This document shows, one piece after another, positions 35,189 to 41,886 of a stretch of 41,886 bases of DNA. The stretch is from Clostridia bacterium (GTDB lineage: Bacteria; Bacillota; Clostridia; Christensenellales; CAG-314), in the NCBI GenBank assembly GCA_036654455.1, contig JAVVRZ010000007.1:1-41886 (forward strand), given 5' to 3'. Numbering within the stretch: position 1 is the first letter of the stretch; each line of letters begins with the position of its first letter. The translations under genes were made by a program, and so were the position numbers. A model generated the notes under the pieces. That model saw only the letters and a list, made by a program, of their open reading frames with translations. It was not told where the DNA came from and did not search any database.

Positions 35189-35939
35189 CTTTGACGATTT
35201 ACTTTTAATAGTTCAAATTTTACGCAGTCCAAACGGTTGTCCGTGGGATAAAGTTCAAACTCACCAAAGCTTGCGGGCTAATTGTATCGAAGAGGCTTAC
35301 GAACTTGTCGACGCAATTAACAAAAACGACTCGTCTTCAATTAAAGAGGAGCTAGGCGATTTACTTCTTCAATGCGCTTTGCATTCTCAAATAGCAAGCG
35401 AAAACAACGAATTTAACTTCAACGATGTTTGCGCTACCCTTTGCAACAAATTAATTAGCCGTCATTCCCACGTTTTTGGACAAGACTGCGCCGATAGCGA
35501 AAGTTCGGCTCTTGACGTTTGGAATAAAAACAAACTTATCGAACACAGTTACTCTACTTACGCTCAGCATCTTAAACAAGTGCCTTTGACTACGCCATCG
35601 CTTATGCGAGCCTACAAAGTGCAAAGTCGGGCTAGCAAGGTTGGGTTAGATTTTTCTAACGTTAACCAGGCTATTTCTAAGGTTAAAGAGGAACTTGCCG
35701 AAGTAATCGACGCCGATACGCTTCAACGTGAAGAAGAATTAGGCGACTTGCTCTTTGCGGTTGTAAACGTATTTAGGTTTTTTAAGACTGACCCCGAAGT
35801 TGCGTTGGGCAAGGCGATTGATAAATTTATAAATAGATTTTCCTATATCGAACAGACGCTTGCTGGTAACGACAAATCATTTGCGCAGGTATCGGCTGAG
35901 GAGTTAGACGTACTTTGGAATGAGGCAAAACACAAATGA
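35136..35939 (+). CDS. mazG: Nucleoside triphosphate pyrophosphohydrolase MazG
   Basis: A 267-aa enzyme that cleaves (d)NTPs to NMP and PPi, housecleaning the nucleotide pool. Both MazG domains keep the metal-binding glutamates: CIEEAYELVDAI with EELGDLLLQ, and EELAEVIDA with EEELGDLLFA. ATG 35136 follows AAGGA; the gene overlaps the 3' end of the flippase gene by 53 bp in another frame. Confidence 0.95.
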   Translation: MTTLETQKQFLKDKKSYNFDDLLLIVQILRSPNGCPWDKVQTHQSLRANCIEEAYELVDAINKNDSSSIKEELGDLLLQCALHSQIASENNEFNFNDVCATLCNKLISRHSHVFGQDCADSESSALDVWNKNKLIEHSYSTYAQHLKQVPLTTPSLMRAYKVQSRASKVGLDFSNVNQAISKVKEELAEVIDADTLQREEELGDLLFAVVNVFRFFKTDPEVALGKAIDKFINRFSYIEQTLAGNDKSFAQVSAEELDVLWNEAKHK

Positions 35940-36865
35940 GCGTTACCGACCTACTAACTTCTAATGTAATTCTAGCCCCGCTTGCAGGCTACACCGACGC
36001 TCCGTTTAGGTTTCTTGCTCACAAATACGGCGCAGGTCTTACTACTACCGAGATGGTTTCGGCTAAGGCGTTGTCGCTTAACCCTAAAAATATCGCCCAC
36101 GAACTTCTCTATTGTCTTGATGGTTCGGGCGTTAAGTGCGTTCAACTATTTGGTAGCGAGGTAGAAGTATTTAGGCAAGTAGCCAGTAGCGAGTTACTTT
36201 CTAGCTTTGACATTATAGACATCAATATGGGCTGTCCCGTTAGAAAAATTGTAAGTAACGGCGAAGGTAGCGCACTAATTAATAATTTTTTGCTTGCAAG
36301 TCAAATAATCAAGGCGGTTAAGTCAAGCGGTAAATATGTTAGCGTTAAATTTAGGCTAGGTATTACCGACAATTCACGTTGCGTTGACTTTGCAAAAAAT
36401 TGCGTCGATAGCGGAGCGGATATGCTAACCGTTCACGGTCGCACGCAAAAACAAATGTATTCCGGAAAAGCCGACTGGGATAGCATTGGCAAAATTTGTA
36501 ACGCCGTAGACGCCCCTGTATTTGGAAATGGCGACGTTTCTACTAGACAAGACTATTTAACCTTGCAAGGTCTAGGCTGTTATGGCGTTGCGGTTGGAAG
36601 GGGAGCGCTTGGTAGGCCTTATATTTTTTCACAAATATTAAATATTCCTTATCAATATGATATTTATTCTACAATTAATTTTCATATCGACAAACTAAAA
36701 GAACTTTTACCCGACAAGGTCGTAGCTAACGAAATGAAAAAACACGTTTTTCACTACATAAAAGGCATTACCGGAAACAAACAAGTAGTGACAAAAATTA
36801 TGCAGTTTGAAGATACGCAAAGTATCAAAAATGCTCTATATTCTTTTTTATTTCCCATCGTTTGA
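35936..36865 (+). CDS. dusB: tRNA-dihydrouridine synthase (DusB-like)
   Basis: A 309-aa FMN enzyme that reduces uridines in the tRNA D-loop. APLAGYTDAPFR, TEMVSAKAL and NMGCPVRKIVSNGEGSAL, with the catalytic cysteine, match DusB; VHGRTQKQMYSGKADW follows. ATGA overlap with mazG. Its stop codon lies inside the -35 box of the pgk promoter. Confidence 0.93.
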   Translation: MSVTDLLTSNVILAPLAGYTDAPFRFLAHKYGAGLTTTEMVSAKALSLNPKNIAHELLYCLDGSGVKCVQLFGSEVEVFRQVASSELLSSFDIIDINMGCPVRKIVSNGEGSALINNFLLASQIIKAVKSSGKYVSVKFRLGITDNSRCVDFAKNCVDSGADMLTVHGRTQKQMYSGKADWDSIGKICNAVDAPVFGNGDVSTRQDYLTLQGLGCYGVAVGRGALGRPYIFSQILNIPYQYDIYSTINFHIDKLKELLPDKVVANEMKKHVFHYIKGITGNKQVVTKIMQFEDTQSIKNALYSFLFPIV

Positions 36866-36890
36866 CATTTAGGTTTAAATTCGTTATAAT
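36862..36890 (+). promoter_or_regulatory. Promoter of pgk
   Basis: TTGACA (36862-36867), a 17-bp spacer and TATAAT (36885-36890), fully consensus. The leader carries a 12-bp hairpin at 36913-36941 (TGTTAGTTTATG arm, T-rich loop) before the AGGAGA ribosome site. Confidence 0.9.
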
Positions 36891-36972
36891 TAATAATAAA
36901 ATAAAGCTAAAATGTTAGTTTATGTTTTGCATAGGCTAACAAACGTATAATGATTAATAGGAGAATATAAGT

Positions 36973-38157
36973 ATGAAAAAGAGCATAAAAGATTGTGAAG
37001 TCAACGGCAAAAAATGTCTTGTAAGAGTAGACTTTAACGTTCCGTTAGACGAGTCTGGCAACATTACAAGCGACAACCGCATAGTAGAAACTTTGCCAAC
37101 AATTAAGTATTTAATAGAAAATAACGCTAAAATTATACTTATGTCCCACTTAGGCAGACCAAAGGGCAAGGTTAATTTAAGTTTTTCGCTCTTGCCGGTA
37201 GCCAAACGCCTTGCCGAACTACTTGGGCAACAAGTATTATTTTCCAGTAACTGTATCGGCGAAGAAACTAAACAAATAATAGATAATTTAAAGCCTCGTC
37301 AAGTTCTTTTACTTGAAAATCTTCGTTTTTATCCGCAAGAAGAAGCTAACGACGCCGAATTTAGTAAAACTTTGGCAAGTTACGCCGACATATATGTCAA
37401 CGACGCTTTTGGAACAGCTCACCGAGCCCACGCTTCGACAGCGGGTATTTGTAAATTTTGTTCTACTAACGTTTGTGGTTTTTTAATTGAAAAAGAACTC
37501 TCTATTATGGGCAAAGCCTTAGACAACCCTATTCGTCCGTTTGTTGCAATTCTAGGCGGTAGCAAGGTTAGCGATAAAATTGGCGTAATCAATAATTTAT
37601 TAGAGAAGGTTGACACTTTACTGATTGGCGGAGGTATGGCTTATACTTTTTATAAGGCGCTAGGCTACAACATAGGTACTTCAATTTGCGAACTCGACAA
37701 GGTTGAACTTGCAAAAACTTTGCTCGAAAAGGCAAACAAGCTAAACGTTAACTTAGTTTTGCCGATAGATAATATTGTAGCCGATAAATTTGATAACGAC
37801 GCTAAATCTCTTGAAGTTGCTTGCGACGGTATTCCCGAAAAGTATATGGGGCTTGATATCGGCACAAAGACAAGACAGCTATTTGCAAAATATATTTCAC
37901 AAGCAAAGACAATTATTTGGAATGGACCGGTAGGCGTTTTTGAAATGCCAAACTTCTCTTACGGCACTTTTGCCGTTGCCGAAGCCATAGCGTCAAGCAA
38001 GGCTGTTTCGATTATCGGCGGTGGCGATTCGGCAAGCGCAGTAAAGCAAATGGGTTTTGCCGACAAGGTAACTCATATTAGCACGGGCGGAGGAGCAAGC
38101 CTAGAATTTCTCGAAGGTCTAGTTTTGCCGGGCATAGATTGCCTAGACAATAAGTAA
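36973..38157 (+). CDS. pgk: Phosphoglycerate kinase
   Basis: A 394-aa glycolytic enzyme making ATP from 1,3-bisphosphoglycerate. [10 protein letters not shown] at the start, LLENLRFY, the hinge region around [12 protein letters not shown] and the nucleotide site [11 protein letters not shown] are clear. Good AGGAGA ribosome site. It begins a glycolytic set, followed by tpiA and gpmI; gap and eno are not in the window. Confidence 0.97.
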   Translation: MKKSIKDCEVNGKKCLVRVDFNVPLDESGNITSDNRIVETLPTIKYLIENNAKIILMSHLGRPKGKVNLSFSLLPVAKRLAELLGQQVLFSSNCIGEETKQIIDNLKPRQVLLLENLRFYPQEEANDAEFSKTLASYADIYVNDAFGTAHRAHASTAGICKFCSTNVCGFLIEKELSIMGKALDNPIRPFVAILGGSKVSDKIGVINNLLEKVDTLLIGGGMAYTFYKALGYNIGTSICELDKVELAKTLLEKANKLNVNLVLPIDNIVADKFDNDAKSLEVACDGIPEKYMGLDIGTKTRQLFAKYISQAKTIIWNGPVGVFEMPNFSYGTFAVAEAIASSKAVSIIGGGDSASAVKQMGFADKVTHISTGGGASLEFLEGLVLPGIDCLDNK

Positions 38158-38179
38158 TTGCAAATTAAAAAAATATCTA

Positions 38180-38208
38180 TTGACAATAAGTAACTGCATA
38201 TATATATT
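38180..38208 (+). promoter_or_regulatory. Promoter of tpiA
   Basis: TTGACA (38180-38185), a 17-bp spacer and TATATT (38203-38208). The -35 box is part of a near-copy of the pgk stop region 36 bp upstream (GACAATAAGTAA at 38146 and 38182). A leader of about 155 nt follows. Confidence 0.7.
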
Positions 38209-38370
38209 TGTTTGCGACCTAAAAAAACTTATTTTTTTTAAAAAATAGATTTATTAATTTAGATTAAGAAGGTTTAGCCGTATAACAAAAGACGAAGAAA
38301 TTCTTTTTTAGAATTTAACTTAATTAGAAGTTGTAAACATAGCTACTTAGCGTTTACGACAAGGAGAACA

Positions 38371-39123
38371 ATGAAAAATAAAATATTAGCCGGCAACTGG
38401 AAAATGAACAATGATATTTCTTGCGCTCGGCAGTTGCTAACGCAATTAATCCCTCTTGTTAAAGAGTCTACTAACACCGTTGTAGCCTGTGTTCCATATA
38501 CCGACCTAGCAGTAGCGGTAGAGCTTTGCAGGGGGACAAACATCAAAATAGGGGCTCAAAATGTGCATTGGGCAAGCTCCGGCGCATTTACCGGCGAGAT
38601 TAGTGCGCCTATGTTGCAAGAATTAGGCGTTGCGTATGTAATTATAGGTCACTCCGAACGCAGAACATATTTTGGCGAAACCGACGCAACGATTTGTATG
38701 CGAATAAAGAAAGCTCTCGAATACAATTTGTTGGTTATTATGTGTATAGGCGAGAGTTTAGCTCAACGCCAAAGCAATCAAACGCAACAAATTCTTAACT
38801 CGCAACTTAGTTTGGGGCTTAAAGACATCTCGTCAAGCCAGGCTAAAAATATCATAGTAGCCTACGAACCTATTTGGGCAATCGGCACCGGCGTTACTGC
38901 CACTACTCAACAAGCCCAAGAAACAATTTGCTATATAAGAAAAACTCTTTCTACTATGTTTGGCGAAAATACTGCAAAAGAAATGTATATCCAATATGGC
39001 GGAAGTATGAACCAAACAAATGCGCAAGAACTGCTCTCGCAACCCGACATTGACGGCGGACTAATCGGCGGAGCGTCGCTTGACGCAACTAAGTTTGCAA
39101 CTATTGCAAACTATAACAAGTAG
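38371..39123 (+). CDS. tpiA: Triosephosphate isomerase
   Basis: A 250-aa enzyme interconverting dihydroxyacetone phosphate and glyceraldehyde-3-phosphate. The catalytic residues are visible: Lys in NWKMN, His in IIGHSERR and Glu in AYEPIWAIGTG; QYGGSMN and GLIGGASLD bind phosphate. AAGGAGA before ATG. gpmI follows after 6 bp. Confidence 0.97.
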   Translation: MKNKILAGNWKMNNDISCARQLLTQLIPLVKESTNTVVACVPYTDLAVAVELCRGTNIKIGAQNVHWASSGAFTGEISAPMLQELGVAYVIIGHSERRTYFGETDATICMRIKKALEYNLLVIMCIGESLAQRQSNQTQQILNSQLSLGLKDISSSQAKNIIVAYEPIWAIGTGVTATTQQAQETICYIRKTLSTMFGENTAKEMYIQYGGSMNQTNAQELLSQPDIDGGLIGGASLDATKFATIANYNK

Positions 39124-39129
39124 GTAAAT

Positions 39130-40653
39130 ATGAAAAAATTAACAGCGTTAGTTATTATGGACGGCTATGGGCTATCCAAAAGTAAGGTTGGCAATGCAGT
39201 AGGTTGCTCTTGCTCGTCTTTTGTCAACTACTTATTGAATACTTACCCAAATACCGCCCTCGAAGCTAGCGGGGAATACGTAGGTCTACCAGCCGGACAA
39301 ATGGGCAATAGCGAAGTAGGACACTTAAATATGGGCGCAGGGCGAATAGTATATCAAGATTTGCTCAAAATTTCTAACAGTATTAAAGACCGAACTTTTT
39401 TTAAAAACGAAGTTTTGCTTAGCGCTTTTGACTCGGCTAAGGGGCATTCTCTACATTTAATGGGTTTGGTTTCAAACGGCGGAGTACATAGTCATATTTC
39501 TCACATTTTTGCCTTGCTTCAAATGGCAAAAGAAGCCGGCGTAACCGACTGCTATGTGCATTGTTTTACCGACGGACGAGATACTTCTCCAACAAGCGCA
39601 ATCAACTTTGTCGCCGACCTTCAACAAGAAATGGATAGACTTCAATTTGGTAAAATCGCCACCGTATGCGGTAGATATTACGCTATGGATAGGGACAATC
39701 GTTGGGATAGAGTAGAAAAGGCTTATAATATGCTTGTTCTTGGGCAAGGGCTAACTTTTGATAACGCAAGCCAAGCCGTGCAATCTAGTTATGACAACGG
39801 TATTTACGACGAATTTATTTTGCCAAGCGTTATTACCTCTGGGGGCAAGCCGATAGCTACTATAAATAACGACGACTCGGTTATTTTCTTTAATTACCGC
39901 CCCGACAGGGCGAGAGAAATGACTCGTGTATTTACTCAAAAAGGATTTGACAATTTTTCAATTAAAGGGAAAGAACGCAAGGTAAAATATACTATATTTA
40001 CTAAGTACGACGAAACTTTTAATTTACCAACTGCATTTGGCGAACAGCACTTAGACAATACCTTAGGCGAATATATCTCAAAATTAGGGCTTACTCAGCT
40101 TAGAGCAGCCGAAACCGAAAAGTATGCCCACGTGACATTCTTCTTTAATGGTGGCGTTGAAAAGGCAAATGAGGGCGAGTCAAGGTTACTTATTCCTTCT
40201 CCAACCGTAGCTACTTACGATTTGCAACCTCAAATGAACGCTCAAACTCTAACCACACGAGTTATTGCCGAATTACAAAAAGATAAATATGACTGTCTTG
40301 TGCTTAATTACGCAAATTGCGATATGGTTGGGCATACGGGCAATTTCGAGGCGACTTGTCAAGCGGTTAAAGCGGTTGACGACTGCGTAAGACAACTTAT
40401 CGAATACATTTTGTCCACAAATGGTAGAGTTCTTCTTACGGCAGATCACGGCAACGCCGAACAAATGCTGTTAGACGGCGCTACTTTTACGGCGCATACG
40501 ACTAATAAAGTTCCGTTTATTTTGATTGACCAACAATTTATGGACGCTAAATTACATAACGGCGCATTGTGCGACATAGCCCCAACGCTATTAGACCTTA
40601 TGAATTTGCCAATTCCGCAGGAGATGACAGGCAAATCATTAATAATAAAATAA
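39130..40653 (+). CDS. gpmI: 2,3-bisphosphoglycerate-independent phosphoglycerate mutase
   Basis: A 507-aa manganese enzyme that converts 3- to 2-phosphoglycerate. Metal sites include MDGYGLS and the late ADHGNAEQM; the catalytic serine is in GQMGNSEVGHLNMG. Normal length. Co-transcribed with tpiA. Confidence 0.97.
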   Translation: MKKLTALVIMDGYGLSKSKVGNAVGCSCSSFVNYLLNTYPNTALEASGEYVGLPAGQMGNSEVGHLNMGAGRIVYQDLLKISNSIKDRTFFKNEVLLSAFDSAKGHSLHLMGLVSNGGVHSHISHIFALLQMAKEAGVTDCYVHCFTDGRDTSPTSAINFVADLQQEMDRLQFGKIATVCGRYYAMDRDNRWDRVEKAYNMLVLGQGLTFDNASQAVQSSYDNGIYDEFILPSVITSGGKPIATINNDDSVIFFNYRPDRAREMTRVFTQKGFDNFSIKGKERKVKYTIFTKYDETFNLPTAFGEQHLDNTLGEYISKLGLTQLRAAETEKYAHVTFFFNGGVEKANEGESRLLIPSPTVATYDLQPQMNAQTLTTRVIAELQKDKYDCLVLNYANCDMVGHTGNFEATCQAVKAVDDCVRQLIEYILSTNGRVLLTADHGNAEQMLLDGATFTAHTTNKVPFILIDQQFMDAKLHNGALCDIAPTLLDLMNLPIPQEMTGKSLIIK

Positions 40654-40662
40654 ACAAAACAC

Positions 40663-40692
40663 TTGTCAAAGCAAAGACAAATGTGTTATACT
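40663..40692 (+). promoter_or_regulatory. Promoter of secG overlapped by an inverted repeat
   Basis: TTGTCA (40663-40668), an 18-bp spacer and TATACT (40687-40692) with TGT just before it. An imperfect palindrome, ACACTTGTC with GACAAATGT (40659-40684), covers the -35 and part of the spacer. Confidence 0.65.
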
Positions 40693-40724
40693 AATATATG
40701 CAGTAGACTTTGGAGGATATATTA

Positions 40725-40985
40725 ATGACCGTAGTAGTAATCATTCGTATAATTTTAGTAATTTTAATGTTTTTGTCGGGCGTAGTCGCAACTATACTTG
40801 TTTTATTACAAAGAAGTAACAGCGACGGCACAAGCGCACTTTCGGGTAGCGGTAGTGGCAAAGACTCTAACTCTTTTTATCAACGCAACAAAGGTATGAG
40901 AAAAGAATCAGTTTACAAAATGTGGACATTTATTTGTTCGGCTGTACTTGCAGTTTGCTCAATCGTGTTCTTTATACTAGGGTAA
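40725..40985 (+). CDS. secG: Preprotein translocase subunit SecG
   Basis: An 86-aa protein with two membrane helices and the conserved central segment LLQRSNSDGTSALSGSG. It aids the SecYE channel. ATG 40725 follows GGAGG by 8 nt; an upstream ATG in the frame overlaps that site. A terminator follows. Confidence 0.93.
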   Translation: MTVVVIIRIILVILMFLSGVVATILVLLQRSNSDGTSALSGSGSGKDSNSFYQRNKGMRKESVYKMWTFICSAVLAVCSIVFFILG

Positions 40986-41006
40986 ATAACTTTATTGTAT
41001 TAATGG

Positions 41007-41037
41007 TGCGACTGCTTAATGTGGTCGCATTTTTTTA
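41007..41037 (+). terminator. Terminator after secG
   Basis: Stem TGCGAC (41007-41012) with GTCGCA (41024-41029) followed by eight T. Confidence 0.85.
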
Positions 41038-41122
41038 TAAATCAAGGCGTGTAAATTAAAGAGTTTAAATAAATATCAAATAACCAACAATTAATTATAA
41101 TTTTTTTTAAGAATAAGGCAAT

Positions 41123-41581
41123 ATGAAAGTAGTAGCTACAAATAAAAAAGCTTTTCACGACTACTTAATCGTGGAAAAATATGAGGCTGGTATTCAACTT
41201 GTGGGGTGCGAAGTTAAATCAATCCGCAAAGGCGAAGTCAATCTCAAAGACAGTTATGTAAGGGTAGACAGCGACCTAACCCTTATTGGTTGCCATGTAA
41301 AGAATTATCCGCAGGGGAGCTACAACAACGTAGACCCGTTTAGGCAACGCAGACTTTTAATGAACAAAGCCGAAATCAAACGTTTGAGAAGTAAAGTTAT
41401 TGAGAAAGGTTACACGATTATTCCCCTTACAGTATATTTTTTAGGCAGTCTAGTTAAGGTAGAAATAGCCCTTGCTCGTGGAAAACTTCTTTACGACAAA
41501 CGGCAATCAATCGCCGAAGCTGACAGCAAGCGAGATACGGCAAGACAAGTTAAAGATTATATAGACAAGGCTAGCCGTTAG
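41123..41581 (+). CDS. smpB: SsrA-binding protein SmpB
   Basis: A 152-aa partner of tmRNA in rescuing stalled ribosomes. FHDYLIVEKYEAGIQLVGCEVKSIR, GSYNNVDPFRQRRLLMNK and the basic end are typical. It usually follows rnr, but no rnr gene lies between secG and smpB here. Moderate AAGG ribosome site. The ssrA RNA is not in the window. Confidence 0.96.
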   Translation: MKVVATNKKAFHDYLIVEKYEAGIQLVGCEVKSIRKGEVNLKDSYVRVDSDLTLIGCHVKNYPQGSYNNVDPFRQRRLLMNKAEIKRLRSKVIEKGYTIIPLTVYFLGSLVKVEIALARGKLLYDKRQSIAEADSKRDTARQVKDYIDKASR

Positions 41582-41636
41582 CGGTTAGACTAGGGGCAAA
41601 TTTGAGGCAAAATCTAATTTAAATAGGCTTAAATTG

Positions 41637-41665
41637 TTGTCATTTACCAATAAATATTTTATAAT
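41637..41665 (+). promoter_or_regulatory. Promoter of tRNA-Thr(CGT)
   Basis: TTGTCA (41637-41642), a 17-bp spacer and TATAAT (41660-41665), with the tRNA starting 10 nt later. Confidence 0.8.
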
Positions 41666-41674
41666 ATAATAGTT

Positions 41675-41750
41675 GCTGCTGTGGCTCAGCTGGTAGAGCG
41701 ATTGATTCGTAATCAATAGGTCGGCAGTTCAAATCTGCCCAGCAGCTCCA
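41675..41750 (+). tRNA. trnT: tRNA-Thr (anticodon CGT)
   Basis: Cloverleaf with GCTGCTG/CAGCAGC acceptor, D-arm GCTC/GAGC, anticodon stem ATTGA/TCAAT around TTCGTAA (anticodon CGT, codon ACG), T-arm GGCAG/CTGCC, and encoded CCA. Length 76 nt. Same amino acid as the tRNA at the left end. Confidence 0.96.
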
Positions 41751-41758
41751 TTAAAAAC

Positions 41759-41803
41759 AGTCGACATTTTACGATTACGTAAGGTGTCGGCTTTTTCTTT
41801 TTA
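41759..41803 (+). terminator. Terminator after tRNA-Thr(CGT)
   Basis: A 15-bp stem with some G-T pairs (41759-41773 with 41778-41792), ATTA loop, then TTTTTCTTTTT. Confidence 0.92.
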
Positions 41804-41810
41804 TTAAATA

Positions 41811-41819
41811 TGATATAAT
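41811..41819 (+). promoter_or_regulatory. Extended -10 promoter for the gene at the right edge
   Basis: TGATATAAT matches the extended -10 form (TGnTATAAT); no clear -35 box is present. Confidence 0.45.
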
Positions 41820-41859
41820 AGAGTCAAATTAAATAAAATAAGTATTAAGGATTGCAATT

Positions 41860-41886
41860 TTGCGCTTATTAAATTTAAACTCTTGT
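41860..41886 (+). CDS. Possible start of a truncated gene
   Basis: A TTG at 41860 lies 8 nt after AAGGA (41847-41851) and about 35 nt after an extended -10 promoter; the frame is open to the window edge (nine codons). Too short to identify. Confidence 0.3.

Overview
The window reads as a stretch of low-G+C Gram-positive (Bacillota/Clostridia-type) chromosome. The signs are strong Shine-Dalgarno sites, sigma-A-like TTGACA/TATAAT promoters, lipobox lipoproteins, a zinc-type S14, a SpoVB-MazG block beside pth-mfd, and a clostridial-style long L17. The exact lineage cannot be fixed from this sequence alone; an uncultured gut-type clostridium is my inference. The left edge lies inside a 173-bp repeat, so the window may start at an assembly break.

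Layout. (1) 1-250: two copies of a tRNA-like, hairpin-rich repeat, then tRNA-Thr(GGT) on the minus strand. (2) 765-3645, minus strand: a four-gene operon thpR - apbE - NusG domain II protein - Gx-type membrane protein, a combination suggesting extracytoplasmic flavinylation or electron transfer. (3) 3757-5229: an M1-family metallopeptidase lipoprotein. (4) 5410-9504: a cyclic-di-GMP pair, made of a membrane diguanylate cyclase and a receptor-like phosphodiesterase with two solute-binding domains, a degenerate GGDEF and an intact EAL.

(5) 9876-26181: the fused S10-spc-alpha ribosomal superoperon, rpsJ to rplQ, with secY, adk, map, a KOW protein, infA, rpmJ and rpoA. It opens with helically phased A-tracts, a strong promoter and a roughly 260-nt structured leader, and closes with a strong terminator. 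Several ribosomal proteins (L24, L5, S5, L30, L17) carry extra segments.

(6) 26406-36865: pth, mfd, a PrsA/SurA-like lipoprotein, a PIG-L deacetylase, a SpoVB-type flippase, mazG and dusB. This resembles the Bacillus pth-mfd-spoVB-mazG neighbourhood without its sporulation-only genes. (7) 36973-41581: the glycolytic genes pgk, tpiA and gpmI, then secG and smpB. (8) 41675-41750: tRNA-Thr(CGT) with promoter and terminator, followed by the probable start of a gene cut by the window end.

Most of the window is conserved housekeeping DNA. The less ordinary parts are the left-edge repeat, the flavinylation-type operon, the c-di-GMP pair, the regulatory DNA/RNA before rpsJ and rpsM, an apparently leaderless pth, and several small tandem duplications at gene starts and ends. 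I did not find a CRISPR array, a transposase, or a clear new multi-gene system.
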